The notes below the pieces were generated by a model. It was not told the origin of the DNA. It did no database searches and saw nothing but the letters and a program-made list of their open reading frames with translations. Below, in pieces: positions 45,615 through 54,607 of a stretch of DNA of 64,000 bases. The stretch is taken from positions 7,637-71,636 of the forward strand of contig JAEVYU010000028.1 in the NCBI GenBank assembly GCA_023392595.1, read 5' to 3'. The number at the start of each line of letters is the position of its first letter. Position 1 is the stretch's first letter. Both the position numbers and the translations under genes were made by a program. The stretch comes from Bacillota bacterium. GTDB lineage: Bacteria > Bacillota > UBA4882 > UBA8346.

Positions 45615-47372
45615 ATGAGAAGAAAATTTTTAGTCATGTTTTCATTGATGGTAATTATGGTTTTGGCTATCACAATATGTTTTGCGGACAACCCAATCGT
45701 TCAAACCATTTATACCGCCGATCCCGCCCCGATGGTTTATAACGGGACTTGTTACGTATATACCGGACATGACGCGGACACATTGGTAAATAATTTCTTC
45801 ACCATGAATGACTGGAGATGTTATGCCTCAACCGACATGGTAAACTGGACCGATCTTGGATCGCCATTGTCTTATGCCGCATTCAGTTGGGCAAAAGGCG
45901 ATTGCTGGGCCGGCCAATGTATCTACCGGAACGGCAAGTTTTACTACTATGTTCCGCTGACCCAAAAAACCGGCGGGATGGCAATCGGAGTCGGGGTATC
46001 GACCAACCCTGCCGGTCCGTTTACCGACGCTCTTGGGCATCCGTTAGTATATACCGGCACCGGTGATATTGACCCGACAGTATTTATCGACGATGGCGGA
46101 CAGGCCTACCTGTATTGGGGGAATCCCAACCTTTGGTATGTGAAGTTAAATCAGGATATGATTTCATATTCAGGGAGCCCTGTCCAGATAGCTCTGACTA
46201 CGGCGAGTTTTGGAGTACGTTCCAATACCGACAGGCCGACTCAATACGAGGAAGGCCCGTGGTTTTATAAACGCAGTGGATTATATTACATGGTATTCGC
46301 AGCCGGGCCTATATCCGAACATATCGCTTATTCAACAAGCCCCGGCCCTACCGGCCCCTGGACTTTCAGGGGCGTAATCATGCCGACGCAGGGCGGCAGT
46401 TTTACAAATCATCCGGGAGTGATCGATTATAACGGAAATTCTTACTTCTTTTATCATAATGGCGCCTTATCCGGGGGCGGAGGCTACCACCGTTCGGTAT
46501 GCGTGGAGAAATTCACCTATAATACCGATGGTACAATTCCGACGATTAATATGACCCCAGCAGGTCCGTCTCAGATCGGCACTTTAAATCCCTATGTCAG
46601 AACCGAAGCCGAAACAATCTGTTGGGAATCCGGTGTTGAAACTGAAAGCTGCAGTGAAGGCGGATTGAATGTAGGCTACATTGAAAGCGGGGATTATATC
46701 AAGGTAAAGGGCGTTAATTTCGGTTCCGGCGCGACATCTTTTGATGCGCGAGTGGCCTCGGCAAATAGTGGAGGGAACATTGAAATCCGCCTTGACAGCT
46801 TAACCGGATCATTGGTGGGAACCTGCGTTGTTCAAGGTAGCGGCGGCTGGCAAAATTGGGTGACGAAATCCTGTTCAGTCAGCAATGCAACGGGGATACA
46901 TGATTTATATTTTAAATTCACAGGCGGCAGCGGTTATCTGTTCAATTTTAACTGGTGGAAGTTTAATTCCAATACCATATCTCCGACGCCAACACCTACA
47001 TCAACACCAACACCTACACCTACACCCACTCCAACGCCAACCATAACGGTAACTCCAACTCCCACGGATTACTCGATTCGTTATAACCAAAGCGACTGGG
47101 GTGGAGGCGCTTCAGTAAGCATTACCATTAACAATAACGGTTCTTCAGCGATTAATGGCTGGACATTGGCGTGGAACTTTGCCGGCAATCAACAAATCAC
47201 CAACATGTGGAATGGTAGTTACACTCAAAACGGCACAACGGTAACTGTAAAAAATGCTTCTTATAATGACGTAATCCCGACGAAGGGATCCGTATCTTTC
47301 GGATTCAATATCTCGTATAGCGGCGCCAATTCCGAACCGACCGCTTTTACTCTCAATGGGGTAGAAAATTGA
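45615..47372 (+). CDS. Secreted GH43 enzyme with CBM6 and CBM2 (arabinoxylan-type)
   Basis: 585 residues with a GGAGG site before ATG. Signal peptide about 1-24. GH43 propeller with Asp36 (YTADPAP), Asp153 (GDIDPTV) and Glu213 (QYEEGPW) to about 325; the EEGPW and DIDPTVFID motifs recall arabinoxylan arabinofuranohydrolases. CBM6 about 330-455, Thr/Pro linker about 456-487 built of short tandem TPTP units, then CBM2 488-585. Both carbohydrate modules have close relatives in neighbouring genes (CBM6 at 37785, CBM2 at 41137), a sign of module exchange within the cluster. Confidence 0.9.
   Translation: MRRKFLVMFSLMVIMVLAITICFADNPIVQTIYTADPAPMVYNGTCYVYTGHDADTLVNNFFTMNDWRCYASTDMVNWTDLGSPLSYAAFSWAKGDCWAGQCIYRNGKFYYYVPLTQKTGGMAIGVGVSTNPAGPFTDALGHPLVYTGTGDIDPTVFIDDGGQAYLYWGNPNLWYVKLNQDMISYSGSPVQIALTTASFGVRSNTDRPTQYEEGPWFYKRSGLYYMVFAAGPISEHIAYSTSPGPTGPWTFRGVIMPTQGGSFTNHPGVIDYNGNSYFFYHNGALSGGGGYHRSVCVEKFTYNTDGTIPTINMTPAGPSQIGTLNPYVRTEAETICWESGVETESCSEGGLNVGYIESGDYIKVKGVNFGSGATSFDARVASANSGGNIEIRLDSLTGSLVGTCVVQGSGGWQNWVTKSCSVSNATGIHDLYFKFTGGSGYLFNFNWWKFNSNTISPTPTPTSTPTPTPTPTPTPTITVTPTPTDYSIRYNQSDWGGGASVSITINNNGSSAINGWTLAWNFAGNQQITNMWNGSYTQNGTTVTVKNASYNDVIPTKGSVSFGFNISYSGANSEPTAFTLNGVEN
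46981..47069 (+). repeat. Short tandem repeat encoding a Thr-Pro linker
   Basis: Repeated CCAACACCTACA-like units encode the TPTP linker between CBM6 and CBM2; a similar but shorter tract is at about 42108-42180. Such tracts vary in length by slippage. Confidence 0.7.
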
Positions 47373-47522
47373 GTCTACTTTTTAAGGACGGAAGATATAA
47401 TTTTTGAGTGAATGGGGATGGCAGGGTAAATTAAACAGAAGGAGAGGCGATAGAGGGCAGGGGGAATTGTTTTTCCTGTACCGATAGGGGGCATCAATCA
47501 GCAGCATGTTGCCGATTAAATG

Positions 47523-49109
47523 TTATCGATATTTGTTAGGGCTACAACCCTCGTGTTTTTTGAAAACCCGGCTGAAGTGTTCCTGGTTATAATATCCGAT
47601 CCTTTCACTAATTTCATTGATGGATAAATCGGAGTTCTTCAGCAGTTCCTTTGCTTTCTCAATTCGCAAATGAGTCACATAATTAATAAAACTTTCTCCC
47701 ATTTCTTTTGTGAACAGGCGGCTTATATAAGCTTCACTTACATTCAGATATTCGGCTACAGATTTTAAACTGATATTTTTTTGAAAATGGGCCCGGATAT
47801 ATTCCCGGGCTTTTTTTAGTTTCAAAGGAATATTTTCGTTCTTTTGTCTTAACTCCTCAATGATTTTTAAGAGAATGTTTTCAAGAAACTGACTGATCTC
47901 ATCAATCGTTTCATATTCGTTGATTTTATGATAAAAGTCCAACTCTTGGAGCAAAATATCGTCCGGATGCAGGTCTTTACCAATTAAATAATTGAGAACG
48001 TAATCAATGATCTCAATATATAAACTATAAACCACATTGATTTTGACCGGATTGAGCCCAACAATGTATTGTTTGAGATGATTTGAAATGGTTTGAACCT
48101 GGGTGGGATCCAAATTCTCTATCGCTGCAAGGAGGTCTTTCTTAAAGGAGGAAATATTAATTTGGGCAGTGTTTGTTATATTGAGAATGTCCTGTTGATG
48201 GATGGTTTTGCCTTTTCCCCATATTAAGCGGAATTGAATCGTCCAAGCGGCCTGTTGATAAAGGGAAGGAATGTTTTCAATCCCGTCGGCAAAAGCGCTA
48301 ACTCCTACCGTTACGGAAATATTCAATAGTTCCGATAAGGAATACTTGATATCATTGATGAATTGGTTTAATTTTTGAAACATGACCGCGGAACTATGTT
48401 CTCCTTCGAAGTTAGCGATTAAAACATAGCGTCCCTTGAAAAGGCAGAGTACTTCACCGGTGTTGTATTCCATGATTTTTTGCGAAAAAATACTGGTGAT
48501 CGAATGGTTGATTTTTGCTAGGACCTCACTGTCGTATTTATCTTCCTGTAATTTATAATCATCGACATCGAAAAGGCAAACTACATTATTGGTTTTTTTT
48601 ATTTTGATGTGCAAGGATTCCAATTTCTCCCCGGAAATGTTGATGGGGACACCAGTCACTAAATCTTCAATCACTTTTTGTTTTAACAAGACGGTGTTAT
48701 CATTGATTTCTTTTAAATACCGGTTGGTTGTATCAATATTTTCTTTGATTTTTTCAAATAATTTCAGAAGAGATTCGAAGGATAAATCAGATTTTAAAAT
48801 ATAATCTTGAACTCCAAGCTTGAAGGCTTCCCTGACATAGGGATAATCATTATAAGCGCTCAGCACAATAATGGGAATATTCGGATCAATCGTTTTAACC
48901 TGGCGAATCAATTCAATACCGTTCATTTTCGGCATACTGATGTCTGTGAGGACAATATCAATACCAGGGTTGGTTTTCAGTTGTTCTAAGGCTTCCTGAC
49001 CGCCAGCCGCCTCAAAGGCAAACTGAAAACCATAATTTTGCCAAGGACCTAATGTTTGAATGGTTAATCGTACAATGGGTTCATCGTCAACTAAAATGAT
49101 TTTAAGCAT
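47523..49109 (-). CDS. YesN-type response regulator with AraC helix-turn-helix
   Basis: About 528 residues from ATG 49109, with AAGAGG upstream; it overlaps the kinase gene by 8 bases. Receiver domain 1-120 (KIILVDDEP, phospho-Asp56 in DIVLTDISMPKMNG, VLSAYNDY, YILKSD). A long central linker follows, then the AraC-type double helix-turn-helix (about 430-528: YIRAHFQKNISLKSVAEYLNVSEAYISRLFTKEMGESF and RIGYYNQEHFSRVFKKHEGCSPNKYR). This is the classic partner of YesM kinases for polysaccharide or oligosaccharide genes. A conserved bipartite site at its own operon, GH42 and the importer promoter fits its two-box binding mode. Confidence 0.93.
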   Translation of the reverse strand: MLKIILVDDEPIVRLTIQTLGPWQNYGFQFAFEAAGGQEALEQLKTNPGIDIVLTDISMPKMNGIELIRQVKTIDPNIPIIVLSAYNDYPYVREAFKLGVQDYILKSDLSFESLLKLFEKIKENIDTTNRYLKEINDNTVLLKQKVIEDLVTGVPINISGEKLESLHIKIKKTNNVVCLFDVDDYKLQEDKYDSEVLAKINHSITSIFSQKIMEYNTGEVLCLFKGRYVLIANFEGEHSSAVMFQKLNQFINDIKYSLSELLNISVTVGVSAFADGIENIPSLYQQAAWTIQFRLIWGKGKTIHQQDILNITNTAQINISSFKKDLLAAIENLDPTQVQTISNHLKQYIVGLNPVKINVVYSLYIEIIDYVLNYLIGKDLHPDDILLQELDFYHKINEYETIDEISQFLENILLKIIEELRQKNENIPLKLKKAREYIRAHFQKNISLKSVAEYLNVSEAYISRLFTKEMGESFINYVTHLRIEKAKELLKNSDLSINEISERIGYYNQEHFSRVFKKHEGCSPNKYR

Positions 49110-50895
49110 GGACAACCTCTTCTTCCACAGTGGCTGAAATAATCGGTAATTCCAGCCTAACAGCCGTTCCTTGCCCTAAGGCGCTGGTAATGGTTATTCC
49201 GTAATTATCACCGTGATTGAGCCGAATCCTTTGATGAACATTGTAGAGGCCAATTCCATTAAAAGTGTTCCCACGGGATTCTTTTTCCTGAAGTACCGTG
49301 GCAATTTGTTCGGGTGTCATTCCGATACCGTTATCGGCGATGGTGATGGTAAGGCGATGATTGACTTGTTTTGCTTCAATATGAATCAGTAGTTTATCGA
49401 ATACATCATTCATGCCATGTAAAATTGAGTTTTCCACAATGGGTTGCAACAGTAATTTTAGAATCATAAACTGATTGATTTGGGTGTCTACATTATAAAT
49501 AATATCGAACTTATCGCCGTAACGCAACTTCATGATATAGGCATAGCTCGTTAGGGTTTCAAATTCTTTTTCGAGGTTTGTAAACATACTCCCTTTACTT
49601 AAAGTGTTTTGAAGCAATTTGGTTAAAGCGTCGGTCATTTTCTTGATATTATTGACGCCATACATATCAGCCATCATGGTAATGGAGTTCAGGGTATTCA
49701 GTAGAAAATGGGGATTGATCTGGTATTGCAAGGATTTAATTTCCAGTTGTAATTTTTCATTTTTTTCATCTGCGACTTTGATGATTAAATTTTGGATTTC
49801 ATTCACCATATGGTTAAAGGATTTGTTCAATAACGCTATTTCATCTTCCCCATCTTCCGGAGTCACGGAACCAAAATCGCCTTCCTCAACCCGTTTCATC
49901 CGCCCGATTAACCTTTTGATCGGGACAATGATCGTTCCCATGATGGATGTAAAAAAAATAATGATGAAAATGACGGTGATTGTAAATAAAAATGCAATAA
50001 TTACAATCATAACATGGGTAAAACTACCCGTAAGTTCTTTATAGGAAATTGAGTTGATAACCTTCCAATTGGTGCTGGGAATCGAGTAATAAGTAACTAA
50101 TAGATCCTGATGATTTTGTTTGTAACGGAACGAACCGAAATCCTTTTCGTTAATGCGTTCCTTTTTTAAAACCTCCCTCATCCCATTATCGACATTGGAT
50201 ACGGGTTCTCCCTGATTGGTAACGATATCAACTTTACCAACTTTGGACAAGTTTAATTTCGAACTTTTCTGATAAGTGTCTCCGCTAAAGGTAAAAAAAA
50301 CCATTTCAACATCATTGGTTGCAATGTTTTCCGGAAGTTCATTCAGGGCGGCGATGGCAATGGAGTATTTCCCGTTATTTTGGTTTTCAGTGAAACGGGA
50401 ATTTTTAATTTTGCCGATAACCTTGACAGATTCTTTATGGGCCTTCATTTCACGGTACCAAGATTGGTTTTTGATGGTTGAAATATAGATGGGGGGCGGG
50501 TTTCGATAAAAATAATAGTCATTGTTTCGGAAGATAAAATAGACTCCGATCAAATTAGTCGTGTAGTTGAAGTAATAATTTAATTTTCTGTCAATTTGCC
50601 CGGATAATTCAAATTTCATAAACTGATTGGCGGCCATGTTCCATCTGGCGACCGAAGGAATAATGTCATTATCATTCATGATGCTGGATACGGAAAAAAT
50701 GAATTGCAGGTTATTATCGTCAATTTTCTTGGCAATTTCCTCGGTTAATTGCAGATTCTTTCTTTGATTGTTTTCAATGAGTAAGTTTAAAAATGATTTC
50801 GATAACAAGATGCCCGCAATGAACAGTGGGATGGGGATCAAAACCAAAAAAAGCAATATCATTTTGGAAATAACGCTTTTTTGCAAAAAATTCAT
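49102..50895 (-). CDS. YesM-type sensor histidine kinase
   Basis: About 597 residues from ATG 50895, with AGAAGGA upstream. A membrane helix (about 10-35), a large extracellular Cache-like sensor (about 40-290), a second helix (about 293-318) and a HAMP segment (VPIKRLIGRMKRVEEGDFG) precede the His_kinase domain with phospho-His396 in YQINPHFLLNTLNS and an HATPase domain (ADNGIGMTPEQ, NGIGLYNVHQRI). It should sense a sugar, or a sugar-loaded binding protein, outside the membrane. It is divergent from the GH42 gene; its promoter carries the conserved element in mirror orientation. Confidence 0.93.
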   Translation of the reverse strand: MNFLQKSVISKMILLFLVLIPIPLFIAGILLSKSFLNLLIENNQRKNLQLTEEIAKKIDDNNLQFIFSVSSIMNDNDIIPSVARWNMAANQFMKFELSGQIDRKLNYYFNYTTNLIGVYFIFRNNDYYFYRNPPPIYISTIKNQSWYREMKAHKESVKVIGKIKNSRFTENQNNGKYSIAIAALNELPENIATNDVEMVFFTFSGDTYQKSSKLNLSKVGKVDIVTNQGEPVSNVDNGMREVLKKERINEKDFGSFRYKQNHQDLLVTYYSIPSTNWKVINSISYKELTGSFTHVMIVIIAFLFTITVIFIIIFFTSIMGTIIVPIKRLIGRMKRVEEGDFGSVTPEDGEDEIALLNKSFNHMVNEIQNLIIKVADEKNEKLQLEIKSLQYQINPHFLLNTLNSITMMADMYGVNNIKKMTDALTKLLQNTLSKGSMFTNLEKEFETLTSYAYIMKLRYGDKFDIIYNVDTQINQFMILKLLLQPIVENSILHGMNDVFDKLLIHIEAKQVNHRLTITIADNGIGMTPEQIATVLQEKESRGNTFNGIGLYNVHQRIRLNHGDNYGITITSALGQGTAVRLELPIISATVEEEVVHA

Positions 50896-50929
50896 GATTT
50901 GTTTTTCCTTCTTTGATCTATCCACTTAA

Positions 50930-50970
50930 ATTGTACTACACCAATACTTTATTTTATATGATTTATCTTG
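50930..50970 (-). promoter_or_regulatory. YesMN operon promoter with conserved regulator element
   Basis: On the minus strand CAAGATAAATCAT (50970-50958) is followed after exactly 22 bases by TACAAT (50935-50930). A second ATCAA box lies 20 bases upstream at about 50982-50986. The 13-mer is the exact reverse complement of the one at 51022-51034. Confidence 0.65.
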
Positions 50971-51005
50971 TTATGAGTTGATTTTTTTTGATGATAATAG
51001 TACAA

Positions 51006-51062
51006 AAATATCAAAAATGTTCAAGATAAATCATAGGTTCCCGGTCCTAGTCTTTCTATAAT
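51006..51062 (+). promoter_or_regulatory. GH42 promoter with conserved bipartite regulator element
   Basis: The 29-base element at 51006-51034 begins AAATATCAAAAA and ends CAAGATAAATCAT; the two ATCA cores are 20 bases apart. TATAAT (51057-51062) follows after a 22-base gap and there is no good -35 hexamer. This is the architecture of an AraC-family activator site overlapping the -35 position. Confidence 0.7.
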
Positions 51063-51100
51063 GAAGTTATGAGAATACGGGTATAGAGGAGAGATTTGCC

Positions 51101-53125
51101 ATGATTTGCAGAAAATTACCAAAGATATTTTATGGGGGAGATTATAATCCGGATCAGTGGCCTGAGGAAATATGGAATGAGGACATGCGGCTCTTTAAAA
51201 AAGCCGGAATCAATATTGTAACCCTTCCGGTATTTAGTTGGGCCAAACTCCAACCTGCGGAAAACACTTATAACTTTGAATGGCTGGATAAGGTATTGGA
51301 CCTGGTTGTCCGAAATGGTATTTACGTATGTCTTGCCACTCCCACAGCAGCGCAGCCTGCTTGGATGTCCCTGAAATACCCCGAGGTCCTTCGGACCGAT
51401 GAAGATGGAAGAAAAAGAACCCATGGTAAAAGATTAAATTATTGTCCCAACAGTAGCATATATCGTGAATTTTCAGCTAAAATTGCAGGTAAAATGGGGG
51501 AAAGGTATAAAGATCATCCTGCACTGGCTCTCTGGCACATCTCGAATGAGTATGTTGAAGGCGGATATTGCTACTGCGACAACTGCGCCAAAGAATTCCG
51601 GACCTGGCTTAAGAAAAAATATGGAAGTTTGGAAGAACTGAACAGAGTATGGAATATGAGCTTCTGGGGACATACGGTTTACAGCTGGGATGAAATTGTT
51701 ATCCCTTCCAATTTAAATGGGGATAACAAATGTTTTCAAGGAATGAGCCTGGACTATTACAGGTTTATGTCCGATTCGCTGCTTGAATGCTACCGAAATG
51801 AGTATCATGCAATAAAGGCTTATACGCCCGATATTACAATTACCACAAACATCTGGACGGTCTGCAAAAGGTTGGACCTTTTTAAATGGGCCGAGTCTAT
51901 GGACGTTGCGGCCTGGGATAATTATCCGCAAATGGGAGAGCCTTATCATAACATTTCTTTAAAGCATGATGTAATCCGGGGACTTAAAAATGGAGAGCCT
52001 TTCATGTTGATGGAGCAGACGCCCAGCCAGCAAAATTGGCAGGATTATAACAGCCTTAAAAGACCGGGAGTTATGAGGTTGTGGAGTTATCAGGCCCTGG
52101 CCCATGGAGCGGATAGCGTAATGTTCTTTCAACTTAGGCGTTCATTCGGCGCCTGTGAGAAATATCACGGAGCGTTGATTGCTCACGCCGGGCATGAGAA
52201 TACCCGGGTATTCCGTGAATGCGCCGAGTTGGGCGCGGAGTTAAATAAACTTGGAGATGGGATTCTTGATTCGAAATGCAATGCTAAGGTCGCTATGATA
52301 ATTGATTTCGACAATTGGAATGCCGTTGAGTTGTCAAGCGGACCCAGTATTGCCTTGAAATATTGGCCCCAAGTTGAAAAATATTATAAGGCGCTTGCGG
52401 TGTTGAATGTTTCGGTCGATATCGTCAGGCCGGATTGGGACATTTCCCAATATGACCTGGTGATTGCCCCGGTTCTTTATATGATGAAGCCTAATGTGGC
52501 GAGCAATCTCCAGCAGTTTGTGGAAGACGGAGGAACCTTATTAACAACCTTCTTCAGCGGGATAGTGAATGAAAATGATCGGGTGACTTTAGGCGGGTAT
52601 CCCGGCGAACTCCGAAAGCTCCTGGGTATTTGGGTAGAAGAAATCGATGCTCTCCCTCCGGATATGAAAAACTCGATTATCGTTACCAAACCCATTGGCA
52701 ATATGGACGGAGATTACGAATGCGGAATGCTCTGCGATTTGTTGCATCTTGAAGATGCCAAAGCTTTAGCGGTTTACGGTAAGGATTTCTACGCGGGTAT
52801 GCCCGTACTAACTGAAAATGTTTTTGGTAAAGGCAAGGCTTATTACGTAGCCTCAGATCCTGAACAACGGTTTTTACATGGCTTGATAAAATACCTTTGC
52901 GACTCCAAAGGAATCAAAGGGCCGTTTGAACCGGTAGAGGGCGTGGAGGTAACCCAAAGAGTTAAGGATCATAAGATATTTACTTTTGTTCTGAATCATA
53001 ATGACCATTCTGCTTGTGTGAGCTTGGACGGGAAGGAATATTTAGAACTTTTAACCGGTAAGCGCATCTGCAACAGCATAACACTGGAACAAAAAGGAGT
53101 TGCGATCTTTGAGTCCATTATTTAA
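51101..53125 (+). CDS. Beta-galactosidase-type glycosidase, family GH42
   Basis: 674 residues, no signal peptide, GAGGAGAG before ATG. The (beta/alpha)8 barrel opens with YGGDYNPDQWPEEIW. The acid/base is Glu150 in WHISNEY; the nucleophile is Glu305 in LMEQTPSQQNW. A cysteine cluster YCYCDNCAKEF is the usual GH42 zinc site. A trimerisation domain (about 390-600) and small C-terminal sheet follow. It acts in the cytoplasm on galactosides or arabinosides from the importer just downstream. Its promoter carries the YesN-type element. Confidence 0.93.
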   Translation: MICRKLPKIFYGGDYNPDQWPEEIWNEDMRLFKKAGINIVTLPVFSWAKLQPAENTYNFEWLDKVLDLVVRNGIYVCLATPTAAQPAWMSLKYPEVLRTDEDGRKRTHGKRLNYCPNSSIYREFSAKIAGKMGERYKDHPALALWHISNEYVEGGYCYCDNCAKEFRTWLKKKYGSLEELNRVWNMSFWGHTVYSWDEIVIPSNLNGDNKCFQGMSLDYYRFMSDSLLECYRNEYHAIKAYTPDITITTNIWTVCKRLDLFKWAESMDVAAWDNYPQMGEPYHNISLKHDVIRGLKNGEPFMLMEQTPSQQNWQDYNSLKRPGVMRLWSYQALAHGADSVMFFQLRRSFGACEKYHGALIAHAGHENTRVFRECAELGAELNKLGDGILDSKCNAKVAMIIDFDNWNAVELSSGPSIALKYWPQVEKYYKALAVLNVSVDIVRPDWDISQYDLVIAPVLYMMKPNVASNLQQFVEDGGTLLTTFFSGIVNENDRVTLGGYPGELRKLLGIWVEEIDALPPDMKNSIIVTKPIGNMDGDYECGMLCDLLHLEDAKALAVYGKDFYAGMPVLTENVFGKGKAYYVASDPEQRFLHGLIKYLCDSKGIKGPFEPVEGVEVTQRVKDHKIFTFVLNHNDHSACVSLDGKEYLELLTGKRICNSITLEQKGVAIFESII

Positions 53126-53145
53126 AATTTCATCGACTCATCAAG

Positions 53146-53202
53146 AAATATCAAAAAAGTGAAAACTAAATCATGTTGTTCTATCTTACCGGGACTTATA
53201 AT
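53146..53202 (+). promoter_or_regulatory. Importer promoter with conserved bipartite regulator element
   Basis: Bases 53146-53174 match 51006-51034 at 24 of 29 positions, sharing AAATATCAAAAA and CTAAATCAT/ATAAATCAT ends. TATAAT (53197-53202) again follows after exactly 22 bases. The same spacing at both promoters argues for function. Confidence 0.7.
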
Positions 53203-53257
53203 TCAATCACGAGGTTGAATCCTTGAGAATACAGAAAAAATTTAGGGGAGGATTGTA

Positions 53258-54532
53258 ATGAAAGGTCAAAAGTTTATCAAAGTGTTCCAAGTTTTTTTAG
53301 TTGTCGCACTGGCTGTGTATTGTATGAGCGCCGCATTTGCCGCCGATAAAGTCACGTTAAGCGTGGGTCTCTTGGCTGAAGATTTGGACTTTTTCCAGGC
53401 GCATATTAATGATGCTTCTTTCAAAAAGATGTTGCCCAATGTGAACATTGATTTCCAGCAGTCCAAAGATACTGAAGAAATGTCTCGCATCCAAAGAGTG
53501 CGGATGGCTGCCAAGGAAATGCCGGACGTATTCTATGTTAAACCTTATGATATTTTACCGCTCAAAGATTCGATGGCGATGTGGGCCCCTGCGGAAAAAC
53601 TGGTCAAAGAGAATAAGTTCGTCAATATATTTGCGGTCAATACGAACAATGGGAAATACTACGGCTTGCCCATGAAGACCTTCTATGAATGGGTTTATTA
53701 TCGAAAATCCGTTTTTAAAGAATTGAATTTGACTGTCCCGAAGACTTGGGATGAATTTATCACCGTGGCCAAGAAGATTAAAGCAAACGGCAAATATATC
53801 CCGATTGCCCTGGGGGCGAAAGACACCTGGCCAACCTATCCTTTCAATGAATTTATGCCGCATTTAATTTCCGGCAATGCCAATATTTTAGCGAACACCG
53901 CTAAGCAAGATAATCCTTTTGGGCCGGATGGCGGTTTTTACAAATCCTATACGATGATTGACACTCTATATAAAGCGGGAGTTTTCGGGGATCCCTTAGG
54001 TACCAGCTGGCCAGAGCAGGAACAATTGATGGCTGCTAAAAAAGCCGCCATGACCTGCGTCGGTCAATATTTCCTGCCGGATTATAAAAAAATGGGTGGC
54101 GATATGAATGACATCGCGGTTTTTCCGCTTCCGGTCGGAAGTGCGGCTAAACCTGTTAAAAAGCAAATGGCCATGCTCGACTTATTCTGGGCTATCGCTA
54201 AAAACAGCAAACATCCCGCTGAAGCCAAAAAATTTATTGAATGGTTCTTTAGTCCGGCCATTTATAAGGCATATCTGACCGACCGGTTTATGTCTTCCAC
54301 CATAAAGGGGATTGATGCCGACAATATTTTTAGTGAAGGGCTGAAAAAATACAATTATCAACCTTTCTTATATGTCCCGGGCGACGAAAATTACACAAAG
54401 CTAGTGAATGAGACGAAGTTTGATACGAAAACCATTGGTTCCCAAATGTTAGCCGGGATGTCATATAAAGATATATTAGCCGATTTTAATCGAAAATGGG
54501 TTGAAGCCCGTAAAAAACTGGGCATTAAGTAA
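53258..54532 (+). CDS. Sugar ABC transporter substrate-binding protein, family 1 (CUT1)
   Basis: 424 residues after GGGGAGG. Signal peptide about 1-28 ending AFA, no lipobox. The mature domain has family traits: MPDVFYVKPYDILPLKD, YGLPMKTFYEWVYYRKSVFKELNLTVPKTWDEFITVAKKI and MAMLDLFWAIAKNSKHPAEAKKFIEWFFS. It brings the ligand to the two permeases downstream. The ATPase is absent here as well, so both CUT1 systems in the window would rely on a shared ATPase elsewhere. A hairpin lies right behind it. Confidence 0.9.
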   Translation: MKGQKFIKVFQVFLVVALAVYCMSAAFAADKVTLSVGLLAEDLDFFQAHINDASFKKMLPNVNIDFQQSKDTEEMSRIQRVRMAAKEMPDVFYVKPYDILPLKDSMAMWAPAEKLVKENKFVNIFAVNTNNGKYYGLPMKTFYEWVYYRKSVFKELNLTVPKTWDEFITVAKKIKANGKYIPIALGAKDTWPTYPFNEFMPHLISGNANILANTAKQDNPFGPDGGFYKSYTMIDTLYKAGVFGDPLGTSWPEQEQLMAAKKAAMTCVGQYFLPDYKKMGGDMNDIAVFPLPVGSAAKPVKKQMAMLDLFWAIAKNSKHPAEAKKFIEWFFSPAIYKAYLTDRFMSSTIKGIDADNIFSEGLKKYNYQPFLYVPGDENYTKLVNETKFDTKTIGSQMLAGMSYKDILADFNRKWVEARKKLGIK

Positions 54533-54548
54533 TTTGTGGAGAACGGAT

Positions 54549-54585
54549 AAGTTGCCATGCCCACTTAAACCGGGTATGGCAACTT
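54549..54585 (+). other. Intercistronic hairpin after the binding-protein gene
   Basis: AAGTTGCCAT pairs perfectly with ATGGCAACTT around a 17-nt loop, followed by TCTTTTAAGG. It may act as partial terminator or 3'-end stabiliser for the binding-protein mRNA. Confidence 0.55.
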
Positions 54586-54607
54586 TCTTTTAAGGAGGTC
54601 ATTTGAT

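Noticed and set aside
42108..47069. Thr-Pro codon tracts as a possible CRISPR or regulatory repeat
   Set aside because: They are in frame and encode linkers between catalytic and binding modules; unit length and spacing do not fit CRISPR.
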